A stretch of 64,000 nucleotides of DNA from Anatilimnocola aggregata (GTDB taxonomy: Bacteria > Planctomycetota > Planctomycetia > Pirellulales > Pirellulaceae), in assembly GCF_007747655.1 (NCBI RefSeq), contig NZ_CP036274.1:2108001-2172000 (forward strand), read 5' to 3'. This document shows, one piece after another, positions 15,704 to 24,525 of this stretch (the stretch's first letter is position 1; every line of letters begins with the position of its first letter). Under the pieces are notes generated by a model. It did not search any database. It saw nothing but the letters and a program-made list of their open reading frames with translations, and had not been told where the DNA came from. A program made the translations under genes and the position numbers.

Positions 15704-17419
15704 TCAGTGGTTCAAACGAAATTCAGACGACAACAGCAAACCCCACAGCAGAGCTTGCAACGGTTCACGCCGCTCCTTGGGAGTTTTGATCGACTGGAGC
15801 AGTTGCCGAACTTCGGCCATTTCATCCTCGGTTGGCAGGCGTGACAGCACGCTCAGATACAGTCCATCGGCTACCGACTGGATGTCGGACATCTGGTTGA
15901 GGCGCGCGAGCAGAGTGCCAGAGTCCTCTTGGAGAATCGGTAAAAGCTTAGTGCTGTTGCGCAAATACAGCGCCTGATCGACCACCGGTTGAAAGCCCTC
16001 TTCCGGTTGACCGGGAAGCCCCGTGAACGCGGCCACCAAGCTAACAGACTGACGTTCCAGGGCTTCGTTCCGCGTAATCTTCTCTTTCCAAGCCGGTGTG
16101 GGACTCGCTTCTGACAATGGCGAAGTTTTCTTCGTTTGAGCATCGAGCCGAGCGTAATGCAATTCAATCCGACCCGTGGCTTGCAGCACCGACCACCGCA
16201 ATTGTTCAGCGCTCAGCCCACGCAAAGGCGCGACGGCAAATGACTTTTCCGACAAATCCTTTGAGTCAGCCGGCATCAAACTGGACCGCTGATAGGTATC
16301 GCTAATCGCGACTTCGCGGAGAAAGCCCTTGATGTCGTAATGGTTCTCAACCATCCAGCGTTCCAGCACGGCGAGCAATTCGGGATGTGAAGGTGGATTG
16401 GCAGCGTGATGAAGATCGAGGGGGTGTACCAATCCTCTTCCCAGCAAGATGGCCCACAAGCGATTGGCAATGTTTCGCGTAAACCCCAGCGTTCCCGCGC
16501 GGGGAAGCTGCTCAGCCAGTTTCAATCGCCGGCTATAAGTAGGGACGCCCCGAACTTTTGGCTCCGGTTTGACGAGGTACTCTTTATCCTTTTCGAGCGG
16601 CGGGTCGGCAATCATTTCGCCGCCGGGCAAGCGGGGACTAGTTTCCCCAGACCTGGTCGTGAAGACCGAAACAAACGTCGTTTTGCTCGCGGCGGTTTCT
16701 GCCAGTTGTGCTCCGCGGGGCGAGAGCGGGTGCATTTTGGACCGTTCCAGAAATGCGTATATGCCGAAGTAGTCAGACTGGCGATAATCTACAACGTGTG
16801 GGTCGTCATGACATTGGGCACACTGCAGATCGACTCCGAGAAACAGACGTCCCACATCGCGTGTCAGTTGATGCGGGGCGACATCCCGGACGAGGTAGAA
16901 TTTGAGCGCGCTCGCGAGTTTTTCATCGGTGCCGTCACCGGCCAGCAACTCCCGAACAAGCTGGTCCCAGGGTTTATTGGAGGCAAACGACTCCGCCAAA
17001 TACTCGCGCCAGTTCGGTGCGGGCACATCGTACAAGTTGCCCCCCGCCGCAATCCGTCGCTCGGTGAGCATGACATCAAACAACCGAGCCATGTGCAGAG
17101 CATAGTCGGGGCTGGCGAGCAAATCGTCAATCAGCTTTTGTCGCTTGTCGGTCGCAGAGTTCTCTAAAAAAGCTCGAGTTACTTCTGCTGATGGAATGAC
17201 GCCGTTCAGATCTAGATGCACGCGACGGATAAACTCCGCGTCGCTGCAAATCGCAGTCGGGACGACCTTAAGTTCAGAGTGCCGCTGGGAGATGAGTGTG
17301 TCAATTTGCTGATGCAGCGACGGGGCATCGGCCGCGGTCGAGATGGCAGAAATCATGGTGCAGGCTGCGATGCATATCGGCCAAGCAGCAAACCGTGGCA
17401 TATGACAAAATACGATCAT
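15704..17419 (-). CDS. DUF1549/DUF1553 planctomycete protein
   Basis: The 571-residue protein has a hydrophobic export signal (residues 10-27) and then DUF1549 (PF07583; EFIRRVHLDLNGVIPS and SPDYALHMARLFDVML) followed by DUF1553 (PF07587; GTLGFTRNIANRLWAILLGRGLVHP and ISDTYQRSS). A c-type haem motif CAQCH lies at residues 200-204 inside DUF1549, consistent with a periplasmic redox protein. Many relatives carry one more cytochrome domain (PSCyt1) at the N-terminus; this one starts directly with DUF1549. The ATG at 17401 (MPRFAAW) is an alternative start. It heads the operon with the DUF1501 and WD40 genes. Confidence 0.92.
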   Translation of the reverse strand: MIVFCHMPRFAAWPICIAACTMISAISTAADAPSLHQQIDTLISQRHSELKVVPTAICSDAEFIRRVHLDLNGVIPSAEVTRAFLENSATDKRQKLIDDLLASPDYALHMARLFDVMLTERRIAAGGNLYDVPAPNWREYLAESFASNKPWDQLVRELLAGDGTDEKLASALKFYLVRDVAPHQLTRDVGRLFLGVDLQCAQCHDDPHVVDYRQSDYFGIYAFLERSKMHPLSPRGAQLAETAASKTTFVSVFTTRSGETSPRLPGGEMIADPPLEKDKEYLVKPEPKVRGVPTYSRRLKLAEQLPRAGTLGFTRNIANRLWAILLGRGLVHPLDLHHAANPPSHPELLAVLERWMVENHYDIKGFLREVAISDTYQRSSLMPADSKDLSEKSFAVAPLRGLSAEQLRWSVLQATGRIELHYARLDAQTKKTSPLSEASPTPAWKEKITRNEALERQSVSLVAAFTGLPGQPEEGFQPVVDQALYLRNSTKLLPILQEDSGTLLARLNQMSDIQSVADGLYLSVLSRLPTEDEMAEVRQLLQSIKTPKERREPLQALLWGLLLSSEFRLNH

Positions 17420-17504
17420 GGTTCAACTAAAGTCTCGGCTTGGATCCAGGCAAGTTGGTTGCGGCAGTCGTCTGGCGTTCCTGCTCTGGGCAAGCAGCGA
17501 CAAA

Positions 17505-18935
17505 CTAGGCAAACAGGCCGTCGATCACTTGCCCGGCCGCGATTGGTGTAGGGCGGGGGAGTCTTGGGAAATAAGTGCGGTGTGGTTCGATGCCCAGGGC
17601 ATGGTAGATCGATGCTGCAACGTCTTCCGGCGTCCAAGGTCGCGTAGCTGGGAATGCTCCTGAACGATCGGTCGCGCCAATCACAGCGCCACGACTAATA
17701 CCGGCGCCCGCCATCAGCACGCAGCCCGCGTTGGGATAGTGATCTCGGCCGCCGTCCTTGTTGATGCGGGGTGTGCGTCCAAACTCGCCCATGACCACAA
17801 CGAGTGTTGTGTCAAGTAAGCCACGTTCTTCCAGGTCATCGAGCAAGGCCGAGAGGGACATGTCCAATTGCGGCAGGTTTCCGGGCCCTCGATACGAATG
17901 CCACTTGTAGCCGCTGGGTGCGTTCGCAGGTGCCTCGGAGACCGACATCATCGATTCGAACAGCAACTGGTGATTATCCCAGGTGCCATCCGTCGTGCCA
18001 TCGCCGAACAGCCCACCTTGGACGGCTTGGTTGATGGTCACGAACCTCGCCCCGGCTTCGATCAGCCGGCGTCCCATGAGGACGCGTTGCCCGTAGATGT
18101 TCTGGCCATAACGCTCACGCAGCGATGTCCGTTCCTCATCCAGGTTCATCGCCCGCGCCATCGCACCGCTGGTGAGCAGCGAAATCGCTTCTGCGCCGAA
18201 CTTGTCGTGTGCTTCGAACGGCCCGGCGTTTTGGACGGAGAGTTTGTTGAGGTTCTCCATCTGAGCAAGCAACGACCGGCGATTCTCAAAGCGTGAGGCA
18301 TCGACGCTCAGTTTGTTGAACTGCAAGGTCGGAGCACTCGGGTCACCCTTGATATTGAAAGCGTCGTACGCGGCGCCAAGATAGCCAGGCGGGTTTGTAT
18401 AGCGAGCCGCGACTGGCAAACCGAGATGGGCGGGTATTCCCGGCACTCGGTTGCCCCGCAGTGCGGAGACAAGGCAACCAAAGTTGGGAAAGTACTGTTC
18501 GTTGCGCGCGGGAAGGAATCCGGATGCTACGTGCTGCGAACCGACATCGTGGCCGCCGTTTCTGCCTTGCCACGAGCGAATGATGGTGACCTTGTCCATC
18601 CGCTGCGCCATCAGCGGCAACTTCTCGCAGATGTGAGTTCCAGCCACATTCGTCGAGATTGGTTGCCAGAGCCCCCGAATTTCAACGGGCGCATCGGGCT
18701 TTGGATCGAAGGTTTCATATTGGCTTGGTCCGCCAGCCAGGAACAGAAAGATGCACGAAATGTCTGAGGACTTGCGACCAGCGTGGGGTGCAGCCTGCAA
18801 CCATTGGGGAAGATTGAGCCCGAACAGCCCTGCACCGATTTGCAGTGCAGCACGTCGACTCGTTCGTACGTTCACCGTTTTTCCCGCCGTCATCATGTCA
18901 AACCACCGTCTAGCAAGCACCCAACCGCAAAGCAT
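17505..18935 (-). CDS. DUF1501 family exported protein (4)
   Basis: This is the longest copy, 476 residues from the first ATG. The methionines near 18893 (MTAGKTV) would bring the twin-arginine signal (TSRRAALQIGAGLFGLN) to the normal distance from the start and are likely better. Landmarks are LAGGPSQYETFDPKPD, VVVMGEFGRTPRIN and GRDHYPNAG, with Tyr in place of the usual Trp in RDHW. Loops are longer than in its paralogues, including a Gly-rich insert (NQAVQGGLFGDGTTDGTWD). It lies 85 bp upstream of the DUF1549/DUF1553 gene and may belong to the same transcript. Confidence 0.9.
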   Translation of the reverse strand: MLCGWVLARRWFDMMTAGKTVNVRTSRRAALQIGAGLFGLNLPQWLQAAPHAGRKSSDISCIFLFLAGGPSQYETFDPKPDAPVEIRGLWQPISTNVAGTHICEKLPLMAQRMDKVTIIRSWQGRNGGHDVGSQHVASGFLPARNEQYFPNFGCLVSALRGNRVPGIPAHLGLPVAARYTNPPGYLGAAYDAFNIKGDPSAPTLQFNKLSVDASRFENRRSLLAQMENLNKLSVQNAGPFEAHDKFGAEAISLLTSGAMARAMNLDEERTSLRERYGQNIYGQRVLMGRRLIEAGARFVTINQAVQGGLFGDGTTDGTWDNHQLLFESMMSVSEAPANAPSGYKWHSYRGPGNLPQLDMSLSALLDDLEERGLLDTTLVVVMGEFGRTPRINKDGGRDHYPNAGCVLMAGAGISRGAVIGATDRSGAFPATRPWTPEDVAASIYHALGIEPHRTYFPRLPRPTPIAAGQVIDGLFA

Positions 18936-19190
18936 CAGAATCCACTTATATGTCTTAGGCGACGCGAGGTCAACGTAACAACATCAAATGCGCGCCGCAG
19001 CAGTGAAGTCCCTTCCCCAGCCGCTGCGGACTGCCGAAACGATTGAGAGTCCGCGTTTTGCCTGCCGACGAGATCAAGTTAACGCGCGCACGAGTACGGC
19101 GGTGTGAGATCTGAGCGTAACGTCGCTCGCTGCTGAGAGTACGTTTCGCACGCAAGAATGCACGCCTAGTGCGATCCGCAACAGTGCCTG

Positions 19191-20099
19191 TCACGGCACG
19201 CGCAATACGGCCTCAAGGAACGCTACGGCGTCTGCGTACTTCTCTGATTTATAAGTCGTTCCCTTTCCGACGAGTAAATGACACTCCATCCCAACGGAAT
19301 CCGACTTTTCCTTGAGCTTCACGCCGAACACGGGATGGTGGATACCGTGGCTCGCATGCCGTGCGGGAACGGTCAGGTCAGCGTCGCACGACATGAACAG
19401 CGGAGGATCATCTCGGCTGACGTGATTAAAGGGAGAAAACTCGACATACGCATTGCGATGTACAGCGTAATTCTTCAATGCGTTGTCGATGGTGCGTTCA
19501 CCGACTGCCATGGCGATCATCCGATGCTGGAGCACATTTGGCCCGAGCCACGGTTCGATTTGCCTAGGATCAATCGAGGTTTGCCCACGAAATACGGCAG
19601 CACCTGCTACGCGAGTCGACTCGCGTAGCACCGGATCCATGGACTTGGGATCGGCCAGATCATCATGGCAGAGCAGCCACATTGCTGTACACGCCCCGGC
19701 GCTCCCGCCGGTCAGACAGATCCGTTTCGTATCAATGTTCCACTCGTTCGCCTTCGTGCGCAGAAATTGAATGGCTCGAGCCGCATCGTGAACAGGGGCT
19801 GGCAAAGGAGCTTCAGTAGTCAGTCGGTAGTTGATCGCCGCATAAGAGACACCCTTTGCCAGCCAATGTCGCTGCGGATTTCCCTCCTGCAGCTTGTCAC
19901 CACCGGTCCAGCCTCCACCGTGAATAAAAACCAACAACGGCCGAGGGTCATTTCCTTCCGCCCGCCAGAAATCGAGCACATTCCGCGCATGCGAGCCATA
20001 GGAAGCATCGGCATGGGTTGGTGGATCACGCGTCGGCAAATCGGCCGCGCGAAGACTGGTCACGATAAACAGCACACCGAGCAGGACCAATCCCTTCAT
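19191..20099 (-). CDS. Exported alpha/beta-hydrolase (esterase/lipase type)
   Basis: From the chosen start at 20099 the protein has 302 residues with a signal peptide (MKGLVLLGVLFIVTSLRA). AGGAAG at the proper distance supports this start over the ATG 24 codons upstream. The oxyanion motif HGGGW is at residues 60-64 and the nucleophile elbow GGSAGA at about 127-132, as in carboxylesterases of the hormone-sensitive-lipase/BD-FAE type. An Asp in SCDADLTVP would complete the charge relay, but the catalytic His cannot be placed with certainty. Removal of acyl groups from polysaccharide is a plausible role given the neighbours. A 26-bp perfect palindrome lies inside the gene. Confidence 0.85.
   Translation of the reverse strand: MKGLVLLGVLFIVTSLRAADLPTRDPPTHADASYGSHARNVLDFWRAEGNDPRPLLVFIHGGGWTGGDKLQEGNPQRHWLAKGVSYAAINYRLTTEAPLPAPVHDAARAIQFLRTKANEWNIDTKRICLTGGSAGACTAMWLLCHDDLADPKSMDPVLRESTRVAGAAVFRGQTSIDPRQIEPWLGPNVLQHRMIAMAVGERTIDNALKNYAVHRNAYVEFSPFNHVSRDDPPLFMSCDADLTVPARHASHGIHHPVFGVKLKEKSDSVGMECHLLVGKGTTYKSEKYADAVAFLEAVLRVP
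19605..19630. repeat. 26-bp perfect palindrome inside the hydrolase gene
   Basis: The sequence TGCTACGCGAGTC is followed at once by its exact reverse complement, centred on GTCGAC. It lies within the coding region and does not break the frame. It could form a stem without a loop in the mRNA, or be a protein-binding site; nothing else points to either. Confidence 0.8.
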
Positions 20100-20187
20100 G
20101 ACGTCTTCCTGAGCAGGTGTACTAGTGACTGAATTGACGTGGTGTTGAATCTGCGACTGGTTATGAGGCAAGGCACATGGGCGCCCG

Positions 20188-21657
20188 TCACTTTATCAAC
20201 CGCAATTCGAACAACTGCAGCGTGCCATCGCTAATGACGCCCGGCACGAGCAGTCCGTCACTCGTTCGGTTCCAGCGTGGTGCCGAATCAATCCGCACAA
20301 CGCCACCTCCCACTTTTGTTGGAACTGGGGGAGAACGGATGTAATTTCCATCCCCGCGGTAATAGATGGTATAAATGCACTCCGTTGGTTTTTGCTTGTA
20401 GCTGCCGACATACAGCTTCGTATCGGGCGAAAGTGCATTGTCGTCATCGGTGTCAGGAAATACGCTGGGCCCGCCGAGTTGTCCGGCCCACTTCTCCGCC
20501 GCAACGTCATAAAGGTTGTAGGCACCGTGATCCTTGGAAGCCATTGCGAAAAGAGAGCCCTCGAGCCACTCTGGATGACCAGCAAACGGGATCTTTCTTA
20601 AGCCAGTGCCGTCGACCCGCACGGCGCAGCCAGCGCTCGGGCGCTTGTTGCCCTTGCCTCGCACGATAAACGTAATCCACTCGCTGTCTCGGTTCCAAAG
20701 AGTGTGATGCACATAAATCGGGTATTTATCGGGATCGCCCAGTCGAGCCCGCTCTTTAGGATTGTCAAGCAGCAAGTCGGACAGTTGCTTGTAAGAGACA
20801 AGCAACTTGCGCTCTCCGTTCTCAATATCGACGCGAAAGAGACCGTCAGTCGTCGGGTTCGCCGGACCATTGACCGTCCCATCCAATGCTCCAGGATAGG
20901 CAATGACTTCTCGCGAGCGGCTGATCTTGCCGTAGTTAATGCCGGCGAAGTACTTACCGTTCGGGGCCACGCCGCCGTTGGCGATCGATTCGTTGCCGAA
21001 GCGATACTCGCGTACTCGGCGGCGACTCTTGACGTCGTAAAGAACCGTGAAAACGAGCCCAGATTTCGGATCGACATCGTTGAAGAAAAACTGCGTTTCT
21101 GCTTCGCTGGGGTTCCAGTAGAGCATCGTTCCTTGCTGGACGTTCCAAGCCCGAGTCCGGTCGACGACTGTCACCTCATTTTGTTTCTGTGAATCGATTA
21201 GGACCACTTCGGCAATGTCGCCAACAGTCGGCATGCGGTCGTGAAAATCGGTTCGCAGCGCAACAATGAAGCGACCGCTAGCATTCCATGGAATCGTGAG
21301 ACCGTGGCCGATATAGCCGAAAAAATGGTTCTTTGGACCGAACGTAATTTGTTCGATAGTCATCGAGGGTTCTGCAGAAGTCGCAATACCGGCCCAGTTG
21401 GCAAACGCCGCTAGAATTAGGACTATCTGCGAGCAAACGAACGCGAGTGGGATGCAAAGATTAGGCGAACGGCCTCTGGAAGAAAGCGGCCGGAATGCTT
21501 TGGCAAGCAAGGAACGCGACAACAAAGGGGTAGTCCTCCAGAGCGAAGCGGAACAAGTCCCGGTAGAGATCAGGGTCGAGCGATGCAATGTATCGAAGCG
21601 AAAGCAGCCGATCAAGAAATCATCGAGCAGCGAGGCAAAACTGCCGTCGCTCCCCAA
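20188..21657 (-). CDS. Exported propeller-like protein of unknown function
   Basis: From about residue 98 to the end (489) this protein shows repeated strand-turn patterns (VVLIDSQKQNEVTVVDRTRAW, LYWNPSEAETQFFF, YVHHTLWNRDSEWITFIVRG), resembling TolB/oligogalacturonate-lyase-like propellers. I cannot name a family firmly. The start is unsure: the first ATG at 21657 puts ~60 unremarkable residues before a hydrophobic export segment (CIPLAFVCSQIVLILAAFA). A TTG at 21522 would give a normal signal peptide preceded by basic residues. It lies 88 bp upstream of the hydrolase start, same strand, probably co-transcribed. Confidence 0.7.
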   Translation of the reverse strand: MGSDGSFASLLDDFLIGCFRFDTLHRSTLISTGTCSASLWRTTPLLSRSLLAKAFRPLSSRGRSPNLCIPLAFVCSQIVLILAAFANWAGIATSAEPSMTIEQITFGPKNHFFGYIGHGLTIPWNASGRFIVALRTDFHDRMPTVGDIAEVVLIDSQKQNEVTVVDRTRAWNVQQGTMLYWNPSEAETQFFFNDVDPKSGLVFTVLYDVKSRRRVREYRFGNESIANGGVAPNGKYFAGINYGKISRSREVIAYPGALDGTVNGPANPTTDGLFRVDIENGERKLLVSYKQLSDLLLDNPKERARLGDPDKYPIYVHHTLWNRDSEWITFIVRGKGNKRPSAGCAVRVDGTGLRKIPFAGHPEWLEGSLFAMASKDHGAYNLYDVAAEKWAGQLGGPSVFPDTDDDNALSPDTKLYVGSYKQKPTECIYTIYYRGDGNYIRSPPVPTKVGGGVVRIDSAPRWNRTSDGLLVPGVISDGTLQLFELRLIK

Positions 21658-21998
21658 ATGTGGAAATCGTCACTGCCACAGCAAACTAAAATGCCCGCGA
21701 TCTTCTCGGAAGACTCTGGATTTTAGACAATCACGTACCAGCCGGCTTCTTAAAGGCTGCGTGCTCGGAATCTCCTGTCGCCAGCAGGAACGTGAGAAGG
21801 TCACGGATTTATTCCTCGACGTGTTCAGTTGACCGGGTGGCATAATCGACAGTGCTGACGGCAGGCGGCCATCGGTCGAATCTTTGGCGATCTTGTGCTC
21901 CTTTGGCACGCGCATTGTGGATGGTTGTGCGGCCATGTAATGCTGAACCCCATGCCCTATGCCCTCGCGGTCGGATAAGCGACGAAACGGCCGTTCCC
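21658..21998. other. Intergenic stretch before the integrase relic
   Basis: No gene, repeat or RNA is recognisable here. It lies between the propeller gene (start region) and the recognisable part of a decayed transposase, and may contain unrecognisable remnants of that element. Confidence 0.3.
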
Positions 21999-22475
21999 GC
22001 AAGCAGCCAGCAAACCTTCCACCCGAACGCAGTGTGGGTGAAGGAGCAAGTTGAGTCGTTTGTGACATGGGCAAATATCCAAGGCATGGAACCTGGCATC
22101 GTCCAACACGACCGCGACTCGAAGTTCACCAAGAACGTCAATCAAGCGCTGAGGCGAAAGCGAGTGAATGTGAAAGTGCCGGAGTTCCGGACACCGAACA
22201 CCAACGCTTTCGTGGAGCGGTTCGTTCAATCGATCCAGCAAGAGTGACTGGATCGGTTCGTGAGCTTCGGCGAGACGCACATGGATCATGTGTGCGGGGA
22301 AAACCTGGAGCACTACGACAAAGAGCGACCGCATCAGGGCATCGAGAACGAATTCGTGAACGATCCAAGGCGGCGCAGCGTGACGCAACCAGTTGAATCG
22401 ATTCCGATGTGCGAGATTCGTAGTTCAGCGCGGTTAGGTTGGCTACTGAAGTGCGATTGGAGGAAGTCGGCATAA
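21999..22475 (+). pseudogene. Integrase-core (rve) transposase relic with internal stop
   Basis: The frame encodes the C-terminal half of a DDE integrase core: HPNAVWVKEQVESFVTW, the second catalytic Asp in IVQHDRDSKFTKN, and the catalytic Glu in NTNAFVERFVQSIQQE. A TGA at 22245-22247 then stands where relatives have Cys (QQECLDHF), and the same frame continues with LDRFVSFGETHMDHV and YDKERPHQGIEN. The N-terminal half with the first Asp is missing. It is therefore a dead fragment of a transposase of the IS3/IS481 style. No inverted repeats or second copy are visible in the window. Confidence 0.85.
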
Positions 22476-22645
22476 AAAGCCAACTCGCCACACTGATCGT
22501 TCGCAAACGCCCCTCGATTCTGCACGTCAGGACGCACCGAAACATTTGCTCGGAACTGAACCGTGGATCTGCGAACTAATGCTACGACGTTTGCCGTTCT
22601 GGCATGAAGTTAGGTTCGAGAGTGACGCGTCGTTTAGCAGTGGCG

Positions 22646-23902
22646 TTATTCCTCTTTCCATTGCAGGACGGAAAGTGCGTTCAATTCACGCACGAAGAGT
22701 TGGCCATCGGCAACGGCCAAGTGAGCCCATGCCGATTCGTCACTTACCTTTCGACGGCTGAGGAGCTTGAATTCGCTGGGATTAGCTGCGATGAGCAACA
22801 GTTCCCCCTTTTCGTCTAAAGCCAGCAGTCGATCACCACGGGCGATGACGCTCCAATATTTGCCGAACGGCTCACTGGTCCAAGTACGCTTACCGCTCTC
22901 AAGATTGAAACACGCAAACCTTTGATTGCGGAGATGAACATACGCGTGGCCGGCGATCACGACCGGCGAACTCATGTAGCCTTGAGCTGGTTCCTCCCAA
23001 GCGGTTTCCACGCTGAAGTTCGGCGATTCGCCCATCGGTGCGCTGTTATGAATTCGATACGCGACTGTTTTGCCCCCATAGGTGCTGGTGAAGGCGAGGT
23101 CGCCAATGATGGTTGGGGTAATGATGTTCATGCCGCGAAAGGCGGGCACTTTCTGCGACCACAACACATTGCCGCTGTCGAGCGCGAGGCCAGCTAGTTT
23201 TTCCCGGGCCTGCACGACGAGTTGGCGGACGCCGTCGATGGTTGCGATAATTGGGGACGAGAAGGCGCTACCGTTCATACCGCCTTCGTCGTGAAACTCT
23301 CGCCAGACAACCTCGCCGGTACGTTTGTCGAGCTTAACGACTCCCGCAGCCGCCTGCACATACAGATGGTCGCCGTCGATCAGTGGCGAGGCCACAAATC
23401 CGAACGAGGGAACCGGCGTTTTGTATTCATCTACGAAGTTGACCCTCCAACGCTCTTTGCCGTTGGAAACATCAAGAGCCACCAGTACATCGCGGATGCC
23501 AGCAACATACAGGGTCTCACCATCACAAGCCGGTGTCGCGCGAATCCAGCTACCGTTGGCCCAGGCGAAGAAGGGAACGATTAGCGAACCTTTCCATTCG
23601 GTTTGCCACAATTCCTCGCCTGTGTCGCGATCGAACGCACGGACTCGCTCTTTATCGGCGTTAACGGTTTCCGTCGTAAAGACTCGCTTACCGCTGACGA
23701 TCGGCCCTGAATAACTCTGTCCGAGTTCGACCCGCCAGGAGGTCCGCAAGTTCTTCTCATCGAGCGATTCAGGCCAGGATAGGCCGCGATAGAAACCATC
23801 CCGCGTCGGACCTCGCCACTGAAGCCAATCTTCTCCAGGGGCCGGAAGTGGCATGATCGCAACTGCAACTAGGATGCAAAGCCAACGCTTGTAAGCCATC
23901 AT
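22646..23902 (-). CDS. Exported PQQ-like (BamB-type) beta-propeller protein
   Basis: The 418-residue protein has a signal peptide (residues 8-22) followed by EDWLQWRGPTRDG, the usual opening of planctomycete PQQ-like propellers. Repeats of the type VRAFDRDTGEELWQTEWKG, LVALDVSNGKERW and VVKLDKRTGEVVWREF each match one PQQ_2 blade. No attached enzyme domain is present. Such proteins are thought to act as scaffolds or outer-membrane-assembly-like factors; cofactor binding is not implied. It lies downstream, on the minus strand, of no obvious operon partner. Confidence 0.88.
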   Translation of the reverse strand: MMAYKRWLCILVAVAIMPLPAPGEDWLQWRGPTRDGFYRGLSWPESLDEKNLRTSWRVELGQSYSGPIVSGKRVFTTETVNADKERVRAFDRDTGEELWQTEWKGSLIVPFFAWANGSWIRATPACDGETLYVAGIRDVLVALDVSNGKERWRVNFVDEYKTPVPSFGFVASPLIDGDHLYVQAAAGVVKLDKRTGEVVWREFHDEGGMNGSAFSSPIIATIDGVRQLVVQAREKLAGLALDSGNVLWSQKVPAFRGMNIITPTIIGDLAFTSTYGGKTVAYRIHNSAPMGESPNFSVETAWEEPAQGYMSSPVVIAGHAYVHLRNQRFACFNLESGKRTWTSEPFGKYWSVIARGDRLLALDEKGELLLIAANPSEFKLLSRRKVSDESAWAHLAVADGQLFVRELNALSVLQWKEE

Positions 23903-24525
23903 TTCCGCTTCCTCGTCACCTATTTCATTGCCAAAGCTGAGTCAAAGCTACTCCACGAACGACTTGCGGCCTGTCAGTCTAGCGCCTCGGCATCCGCCAG
24001 TTCCAAGGCGAAGCCCGAAGCCAACAGCAAACTTGGATCATTCCTGCAATCGTTCATGGGAAAAAAGCCCATGCCAGTCACCGGCGGAGTCGCGACTGCA
24101 CAGCAGCCTCGCACGGCACAAAAATCAAGCGACGAACGATCCCCAACGGTCGCGGTGGCCATCACTCCATCATGACCATCACCACCGGCCGAGCAAGCGG
24201 GCTGATGGCAATTGCCGGCTCGGTTCGGCTAAAAACGGTGAGAACTCTCGCAAAAAAGTGTAGAGTGTCATGACAAACAGCACGGTTGGGAACTCACGTC
24301 CGCCTACTCCACGTCGAGCCGGCCCTCCTGACGCCGTTGAAGCAACGCGGCTCGGCAAAGTAGTGAATCGCCTTCTTTCAGCAACGATCGCAGGCCGCCG
24401 CCGCATCTAACCGGATGATCCTACTAAGGCCGAGGCCAAGTATCCTCGTCAGGACTAAGGTAGACTGGACACTTCGACTCAAAGTCTGCGACCAGATCGC
24501 TTTCAATAAATGTTGGGTTGGATTC
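23903..24525. other. Divergent intergenic region with a dispersed-repeat copy
   Basis: This region separates the minus-strand PQQ-like gene from the plus-strand DUF1592 gene and should hold both promoters. Its only recognisable content is repeat copy A (24151-24285). An open frame runs upstream of the DUF1592 gene from 24415, but its translation has no signal or domain features. Confidence 0.4.
24151..24285 (+). repeat. Dispersed repeat, copy A (long form)
   Basis: About 135 bp align with 31631-31764 across the whole length: cGCGGTGGCCATCACT, TCATGACCA, CACCGG-CGAGCAA, GCTGATGG, GGTGAGAACTCTCGC and ACAGCACGG are shared or nearly so. By eye roughly four fifths of positions agree. The last ~50 bp correspond to the core that also occurs at 28561, 29018 and 31255. 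No conserved open frame runs through it. Confidence 0.75.

Noticed and set aside
22245-22247. TGA in the integrase relic as a selenocysteine codon
   Set aside because: The N-terminal half of the transposase is missing and I see no selenocysteine insertion element, so a nonsense mutation is far more likely.
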